The notes under the pieces: model-generated
The model's input: the letters and a program-made list of their open reading frames with translations, nothing else
What the model was told of the DNA's origin: nothing
Database searches by the model: none
Made by a program: the position numbers and the translations under genes
Assembly: GCF_025352425.1 (NCBI RefSeq)
Contig: NZ_JANXTI010000045.1
Coordinates: forward strand, 1 to 46,615
Reading direction: 5' to 3'
DNA from: Flavobacterium sp.
GTDB lineage: Bacteria; Bacteroidota; Bacteroidia; Flavobacteriales; Flavobacteriaceae
Length of the DNA stretch: 46,615 nucleotides
In this document: positions 41,850-46,615 of the stretch, in pieces
Position numbering within the stretch: position 1 is the first letter of the stretch
How the letters are laid out: the number at the start of each line of letters is the position of its first letter

Positions 41850-43154
41850 ATGAAAAGACTTCTACTTTTTTGCCTCCTGCCATTACTTAGCTTTTCACAA
41901 GGATACACTTCTTATTTTACAGGAAATGCAACTAACATTACCACAACACCGGAATTTGGTGTTTGCATGATGGGCGGAGCAACAGAAAACGATAATGCCA
42001 TGCGATGGTTATTGCAAAAGGCTAATGGTGGAGATGTTGTCGTCTTGCGTTCTACAGGAAGTAATGGCTACAATGATTATTTATATTCTGGATTGGGTGC
42101 AACTGTTAATTCAGTAGAAACCCTAGTAATTACATCTGTTGCCGGTGCAACAAATCCGTATGTTTTGAACAAGATTGCCAATGCTGAAATGATTTGGTTT
42201 GCTGGTGGTAATCAATGGGATTATATTTCTTATTTTAAGAATAACGCGTTAGAAGATTTACTCAATCAACATATTAATGTAAAACATGCGCCAATTGGCG
42301 GAACAAGTGCCGGAATGGCAATTCTCGGAGGGTATTATTTCACAGCACAAAATGGTAGTGTAACTTCTGCTCAGGCAATGAACAACCCTTATGCATCAAA
42401 TGTTACAATTGACGGCTTTACCGGAACGCCAAATAGAGATTTTTTAAATGTCCCTTTTTTAGGAAACGTAATAACCGATACACACTACGACAACCCCGAC
42501 AGAAGAGGTCGTCATACCGCTTTTATTGCAAGGATTATGACAGATTACAGTCCATCAGCTTACGGAATAGCGTGTAACGAATATGTTGCTGTCTGCGTTG
42601 GTACTGACGGAATTGCACACGTGTATGGAGATTATCCAAATTATCAGGAGTTTGCTTATTTTATTGGTCCGAATTGCTTTTGGGGTGTGCCGGATCCATA
42701 CTGTACGCCTGGGCAGCCCTTGTCGTGGAACTCAATAATGGCTTATAAAGTTCCCGGCACAATGAATGGTACCAACTATTTTGACCTTACAAATGGTTGG
42801 AATTATTCACCAAATCCTCAACTATCAGGTGGAAGCTGGGAAACCTGGAATGTCAACAACGGTGTTTTTTCTACAGTTTCCGGTGGTGGCCCAAGTACAA
42901 CTTGTCTGCTGGCCGTGGGAGAAAATGAATTAGAAAAATTTACTGCTTTGCCAAATCCGTTTTCAGATTACATCCGTTTAGAAAATGCTGAAAATTCAAA
43001 AGTTGAAATCTATGATAGCTTAGGCAAAAGAGTTTTTGTTGTTGAAAATTTAATTTCAGGCACTATAACTACTTCGAATTTTTCTAATGGATTGTACTTT
43101 GTAAAAATTCAAAAAGACGGAAAGTTTGTCACCAAAAAAATTGTTAAGAACTAA
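41850..43154 (+). CDS. T9SS-secreted cyanophycinase-like (S51 family) hydrolase
   Basis: A 434-residue secreted protein. It has a signal peptide (1-17, ending SFSQ), then a cyanophycinase/peptidase-E-like domain at about 30-330: [26 protein letters not shown] at 115-124, the nucleophile elbow [12 protein letters not shown] around 149-160, and [13 protein letters not shown] near 210. A T9SS type A sorting domain follows (about 365-434: [29 protein letters not shown]). Family members hydrolyse Asp-containing or cyanophycin peptides; extracellular export suggests scavenging, but the substrate is unknown. It is two bases downstream of pcm, which also deals with aspartyl chemistry. Confidence 0.85.
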   Translation: MKRLLLFCLLPLLSFSQGYTSYFTGNATNITTTPEFGVCMMGGATENDNAMRWLLQKANGGDVVVLRSTGSNGYNDYLYSGLGATVNSVETLVITSVAGATNPYVLNKIANAEMIWFAGGNQWDYISYFKNNALEDLLNQHINVKHAPIGGTSAGMAILGGYYFTAQNGSVTSAQAMNNPYASNVTIDGFTGTPNRDFLNVPFLGNVITDTHYDNPDRRGRHTAFIARIMTDYSPSAYGIACNEYVAVCVGTDGIAHVYGDYPNYQEFAYFIGPNCFWGVPDPYCTPGQPLSWNSIMAYKVPGTMNGTNYFDLTNGWNYSPNPQLSGGSWETWNVNNGVFSTVSGGGPSTTCLLAVGENELEKFTALPNPFSDYIRLENAENSKVEIYDSLGKRVFVVENLISGTITTSNFSNGLYFVKIQKDGKFVTKKIVKN

Positions 43155-43603
43155 AACGATTTCTTAATTCGGTCCAAATCACGCTTCGTATCTTGTTCTT
43201 TTAGGCTTTCACGTTTATCATAGGTTTTCTTTCCTCTACAAAGACCAATATCTAATTTGGCCAATCCTTTTTCATTGGTAAAAAGCTTCAAGGGAATAAT
43301 AGTCAGTCCCTTGGTGTCAAATGCTTTCTCGAGTTTTCGTAATTCTCTTTTATTTAATAAAAGTTTACGCTCGCTTTTTGCCTTGTGATTGAATTGATTT
43401 CCGTAAAGATATTCATCAATTTGAGTATTGATGGCAAATAACTCTCCGCTATGAAATTCGCAAAAACCTTCAGTAATATTAGCCTTTCCTAAACGAATAG
43501 ATTTTATCTCCGTCCCCGTTAAAACTATGCCGGCCGTATAGCTTTCAATTATTTCATAATCAAACTTGGCGCGCTTATTTAATATGTTTATTGTCTTTAA
43601 CAT
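43151..43603 (-). CDS. smpB: SsrA-binding protein SmpB
   Basis: SmpB binds tmRNA and carries it to stalled ribosomes for trans-translation. The 150-residue protein has the OB-fold core [66 protein letters not shown] split over the second half, and the basic C-terminal tail [10 protein letters not shown]. The open frame extends nine codons upstream to 43630, but [17 protein letters not shown] at 43603 is the family start and a -7 box lies between. Its stop overlaps the convergent gene by four bases. Confidence 0.95.
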   Translation of the reverse strand: MLKTINILNKRAKFDYEIIESYTAGIVLTGTEIKSIRLGKANITEGFCEFHSGELFAINTQIDEYLYGNQFNHKAKSERKLLLNKRELRKLEKAFDTKGLTIIPLKLFTNEKGLAKLDIGLCRGKKTYDKRESLKEQDTKRDLDRIKKSF

Positions 43604-43610
43604 GGAAGGA

Positions 43611-43618
43611 CAAATGTA
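43611..43618 (-). promoter_or_regulatory. Putative -7 box of the smpB promoter
   Basis: Minus-strand TACATTTG, a full TAnnTTTG match eight bases before the smpB ATG at 43603. Transcription would start almost at the initiation codon. Confidence 0.5.
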
Positions 43619-43704
43619 ATGTAAAATCAAGTTTCTTGAAAATTATATAATTAATTATAAAATCATTACATTAGTTGAGTCAAACAAATTAAAACCAACT
43701 AATT

Positions 43705-45228
43705 ATGCCAAAAAGAATACTCTCATTACTTCTTTTAACATTGATTCTATCATGTGCAAAAGAAGATTCTCCGGACAATAAATCCATAGTAATCCCCGAA
43801 AATCAAAAAACACCTTTAACACCTGCTCAAATTAATTCGAAAATTGATGAGGCAATGAATTCGAAAGGTACTTTCAATTGGCGTGATGCCGATTCGCATT
43901 TGCTGTGGAGCGCTGTAGTCAATGGGAACAATGTTGTCACCATAGGTTTTGGTAATTCAAAAGCTAATTTCGAAAGAGCTAAAACGTCCAACAGTATTAA
44001 AATTCAAAATGAATTGCTGTCAATTATTACAAAGTATGAGGACACAACTTTAGACAAGGCTTTACTTTCAGCTGATCCGGATTTGAATTTAATTGATGTC
44101 CTTATTTCTAAGCAGGAAACTATTATTGCATTGCGGGAATCCAAATACATTAGATATCTCGAGCCTGGAGATTATAAATACATAGCGGTCCGGGATGCAC
44201 AATACCGTTCAGGGGTGGGAGCAAACTCGAGCGTTGGTACAAGTTCAGGTTGTGGCTATGAGTCAGAAGTTTTAGCTGCAGCAGATTACACAACGGTAAC
44301 GCCAAATGCAAAAGCGCCTTGGACATTTTATCAGCATAATATTCCAAATGCATGGACGGTAAGCACGGGAAGAGGTATAACCATTGGAATCATTGATACC
44401 GGAGTTTCACCAAACCAATCGCTCTTGGGTGCTAATTTCAATAACGGATTTTCAACAGGAAGAACGATTCAAAAAAATGGTGTTTATGTCGACTCTATTT
44501 GGCCGTGGAGCACCACCACTGATGGTGTAAATGATTTATGCGGACACGGAACCAGCATGGCTTCGGTTGCTACTGCACCAAGAAACGATAGGGGATTACC
44601 TGTTGGAGTCGCCTATAATGCTAATTTGGTTACGTATCGCGCCGCTTATAATGTTGTTCTTGACGGTTATCAGGAGCAGGAAGGCGTGAAAAAAGCGTTC
44701 ACCGCATTAGGAAATAATGCTAATGTTAGAATAATATCCATGTCGATGGGTTATGTTTTCTCCGTTGGAAAAATTGAAGATGCTATCAAATTTGCGTACG
44801 GAAAGGGAAAATTAATCTTTTGCGCTGCGGGAACATCAACAAGTTTTACCACTTTTGCGGGTGTAATTTTCCCTGCATGGATGCCTGAAACGGTTGCAGT
44901 AACCGGTGTTAAAGAAGGTGCAACTTTCCAAGCTTGCGACGTTTGTCATACCGGAAGTAAAGTTGATTTTACTGTGGTGATGCAAAGAGCTACTTCCGGA
45001 AATACCGTTCCTGTAGATAGTTATTATGAAAACCAAACCGATTACGTTGGCGGTTCTTCCGTCGCTACGGCAACAACTGCAGGTATTGCTGCCTTAGTCT
45101 GGTCTAAAAATCCATTTTGGACAAGAGATCAGGTGTTAGCAAAAATGAAAGAATCGGCAAGTTTGTATCCAAACAAAAGCAATGAATATGGCTATGGAAA
45201 CATAAATGCTTTTTTAGCTGTTCAATAA
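43705..45228 (+). CDS. Lipoprotein subtilisin-family serine protease (S8)
   Basis: A 507-residue S8 protease with a lipoprotein signal (lipobox LILSC, Cys17), a region of about 190 residues resembling an inhibitor-type propeptide (ALRESKYIRYLEPG around 150-163), and a subtilase domain. The catalytic triad is visible: Asp231 in GIIDTGVS, His281 in CGHGTSMASV and Ser452 in GGSSVATATTAGIAALV. It ends with the domain, with no T9SS sorting tail, so it is likely anchored to a membrane rather than released. Cys-rich features in the mature part (CDVCHTG) may form a disulfide. It is followed by a terminator and stands alone. Confidence 0.9.
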   Translation: MPKRILSLLLLTLILSCAKEDSPDNKSIVIPENQKTPLTPAQINSKIDEAMNSKGTFNWRDADSHLLWSAVVNGNNVVTIGFGNSKANFERAKTSNSIKIQNELLSIITKYEDTTLDKALLSADPDLNLIDVLISKQETIIALRESKYIRYLEPGDYKYIAVRDAQYRSGVGANSSVGTSSGCGYESEVLAAADYTTVTPNAKAPWTFYQHNIPNAWTVSTGRGITIGIIDTGVSPNQSLLGANFNNGFSTGRTIQKNGVYVDSIWPWSTTTDGVNDLCGHGTSMASVATAPRNDRGLPVGVAYNANLVTYRAAYNVVLDGYQEQEGVKKAFTALGNNANVRIISMSMGYVFSVGKIEDAIKFAYGKGKLIFCAAGTSTSFTTFAGVIFPAWMPETVAVTGVKEGATFQACDVCHTGSKVDFTVVMQRATSGNTVPVDSYYENQTDYVGGSSVATATTAGIAALVWSKNPFWTRDQVLAKMKESASLYPNKSNEYGYGNINAFLAVQ

Positions 45229-45245
45229 CAAATACATTCTTATAA

Positions 45246-45279
45246 TGAAAAACCATCTCAATTTTCGGGGTGGTTTTTT
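45246..45279 (+). terminator. Rho-independent terminator of the subtilase gene
   Basis: AAACCATCTC (from about 45249) pairs with GGGGTGGTTT (to 45276), with two G-T pairs, and is followed by a T-run. It lies 20 bases after the stop. Confidence 0.75.
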
Positions 45280-45463
45280 CATGATGGATAAGTGCTTTTA
45301 TTTTTTTCCTGATTTAACTGCAAAAACAAGTTCAAATTTAGGTACTTTCCCTTATTCTGTATGAACTGAACCCCAGTTTGTAACCTGCACCTCCTCACTT
45401 TGTAATTGAAAAGGCTTATTGTATAGATGTGAAAGTTTATAAATTAAGTGCTAATTTTACATC

Positions 45464-45694
45464 ATGCAAAACAATACTTCTAAAGATCCGCTTCACGGAA
45501 TTACACTTCAAAAAATAGTGGAAGATTTAGTTTCCTTTTATGGATTTGATACCTTAGGCGAATTGATAAACATAAAATGTTTTAAGGATAACCCAAGTGT
45601 AAAATCAAGTCTGACATTCCTTAGAAAAACAGATTGGGCACGAAAAAAAGTAGAAGAAATATACATCAGAACTTTACCAAAGCTCAGCAACTAA
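45464..45694 (+). CDS. VF530-family protein (DUF2132)
   Basis: A 76-residue protein matching the VF530 (DUF2132) family almost end to end: [52 protein letters not shown]. It is a small helical fold; a double-stranded DNA-binding role has been proposed for the family, but the function is not established. It begins at an ATG after a 184-base gap that holds no clear promoter and ends directly against the convergent acetyltransferase gene. Confidence 0.9.
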   Translation: MQNNTSKDPLHGITLQKIVEDLVSFYGFDTLGELINIKCFKDNPSVKSSLTFLRKTDWARKKVEEIYIRTLPKLSN

Positions 45695-46255
45695 TCATTT
45701 TTTCCAATTCCTTTTTAGTAAAGAATAAATAACCGTATCTATAAATTTTCCTTCCCATAACCCGTTTTCAAGAATATGAGCTTCCTTCACAAAACAATTT
45801 TTTTGTAAAACCCTTTCAGAAGCAATATTCTCAGGATCAATAATAGCTTCAATAGAGTGGAGGTTCATTTGCTCAAAACCATAAGCTACCACCGCTTTTA
45901 TCGCTTCTGACATATATCCTTTCCCATTAAATTCTGGGGCCGACATATACCCAATCTCAGCACGATGATTCTCGGGTGAAATTTTATAATGACCAATAAT
46001 TCCAATGATTTTTGATTCGCCCTTTATTGTAATTCCCCAATTAATTCCTGTATTGTCGACAATTTTATCTTCAATCATAGCAATATGCGCCAAAGCATCT
46101 TCAATAGTTTTTGCCAAAGGCCGGGGAATATATTTCATGATATCCGGATTACTGCGAAGGGATAAAACTTCGGCAGCATCATCGTTATTTAAACGGCGCA
46201 ACAGCAATCGTTCGGTTTCTATGTTTTGGAAAGGATGAAAATTTATTGTAAGCAT
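45695..46255 (-). CDS. GNAT-family N-acetyltransferase (RimJ/RimL-like)
   Basis: A 186-residue GNAT enzyme transferring acetyl from acetyl-CoA to an amine. The opening TERLLLRRLNNDDAAEVLSLRSNP, the acetyl-CoA loop region IGIIGHYKISPENHRAEIGYM, then GKGYMSEAIKAVVAYGFEQ and HSIEAIIDPENIASERVLQKNCF follow the RimJ/RimL pattern of ribosomal-protein N-terminal acetyltransferases, though many relatives act on other substrates. It is a single gene, converging on the VF530 gene with no gap. Confidence 0.88.
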   Translation of the reverse strand: MLTINFHPFQNIETERLLLRRLNNDDAAEVLSLRSNPDIMKYIPRPLAKTIEDALAHIAMIEDKIVDNTGINWGITIKGESKIIGIIGHYKISPENHRAEIGYMSAPEFNGKGYMSEAIKAVVAYGFEQMNLHSIEAIIDPENIASERVLQKNCFVKEAHILENGLWEGKFIDTVIYSLLKRNWKK

Positions 46256-46393
46256 GGCTTTTTTTGTAAAATTATAAAATTTAGATTGGAAATGGAAAAG
46301 GTGAGTGCTTTTAAAAGTTAAAAAAATTAATTAATTTACATTAATTATAGGAAAATTACTTATATAAAATATAAATATGTGTATTTAATCGAT

Positions 46394-46401
46394 TATATTT
46401 G
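46394..46401 (+). promoter_or_regulatory. Putative -7 box of the terminal lipoprotein gene
   Basis: TATATTTG matches TAnnTTTG. The 267-base gap 46256-46522 holds this box and otherwise nothing I recognise. If it is used, the leader is about 115 bases, much longer than others in the window; no hairpin or riboswitch was recognised in it. Confidence 0.45.
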
Positions 46402-46522
46402 TACTTTAAACGTTAAAAAGTGTAAAATTGTCTAACCAAATCAAACAATACGTTCTGTCAATTATTAATATCTATAAAGTGTTTGCCCCACATCTACTTT
46501 ATTAAAAACTTAACCTACTACT

Positions 46523-46615
46523 ATGAAAGCAAAAATGTTTAGAGCATTGTTGCCGTTAGCAATCGTGTTCACTGTGGTATCTTGTTCTTCTGATTCTTCA
46601 GAAGGTTCTTCAACT
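46523..46615 (+). CDS. N-terminal fragment of a lipoprotein (3' end outside window)
   Basis: The frame from the ATG at 46523 to the window end encodes 31 residues: a basic start, a hydrophobic core, and a lipobox VVSC (Cys21), followed by SSDSSEGSS, a serine- and acid-rich linker usual after the lipid cysteine. Family and function lie beyond the window. Confidence 0.75.
   Translation, partial: MKAKMFRALLPLAIVFTVVSCSSDSSEGSST

Noticed and set aside
45280..45463. Small RNA or gene in the gap before the VF530 gene
   Set aside because: No promoter, stable fold or coding frame could be supported in this 184-base stretch.

Overview
The window comes from a Bacteroidota genome, almost certainly a Flavobacteriaceae member and probably Flavobacterium or a close relative. 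Base composition is low-GC. There are type IX secretion (T9SS) C-terminal sorting domains in three proteins and a PorD-like DUF4835 protein. Shine-Dalgarno signals are weak, and many genes are preceded by the Bacteroidota -7 box TAnnTTTG. Several conserved flavobacterial families of unknown function also occur. No tRNA, rRNA, CRISPR array, prophage or intact insertion sequence was found. Most of the window is chromosomal core.

Layout. 0-0.5 kb: the tail of a T9SS-sorted protein, then a 21-bp-period repeat array and the purB promoter. 0.5-6.4 kb: nucleotide, NAD and leucine metabolism (purB; guaB, an HMG-CoA lyase and pyrD on the minus strand; nadC on plus). 6.4-10.9 kb: a nadC-linked run of a YihY/BrkB membrane protein, a DUF2147 protein and priA, converging on a LytTR response regulator. 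11.1-15.0 kb: rpsF-rpsR-rplI with a strong terminator, a DUF6495 protein, and ligA behind a perfect 15-bp inverted repeat. 15.1-18.2 kb: two tandem membrane paralogues (the first broken by one base) and a 5'-nucleotidase split over two genes. 18.3-25.9 kb: a plus-strand block with DUF6913-dapA, bamD-rpoZ-coaBC-porD-like, recN and fabV. 26.0-32.1 kb: a large T9SS-secreted protein, a glycosyltransferase with coaE, and a histidine kinase/response regulator pair. 32.1-41.1 kb: a long minus-strand series (thioesterase, beta-barrel, lipoproteins, miaA, an exonuclease-UvrC fusion, yggS, DUF1015, a 3-hydroxyacyl-CoA dehydrogenase and an oxidoreductase). 41.2-46.6 kb: pcm, a secreted cyanophycinase-like protein, smpB, a lipoprotein subtilase, a VF530 protein, a GNAT acetyltransferase and the start of a lipoprotein.

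How it works together: envelope biogenesis (BamD, the PorD-like protein, sorted cargo, lipoproteins) is interleaved with genome maintenance (PriA, LigA, RecN, the exonuclease-nuclease fusion) and coenzyme synthesis (NadC, CoaBC, CoaE). Several predicted starts were moved, because a -7 box or family length shows that the longest open frame is too long. Four genes appear to use TTG.

I did not find a convincing new defence or mobile system. The most unusual material is intergenic or small-scale: the 21-bp array before purB, several unrelated palindromes, a repeat-like sequence that seems to enter two reading frames, direct repeats before the two-component genes, and the frameshifted membrane paralogue.
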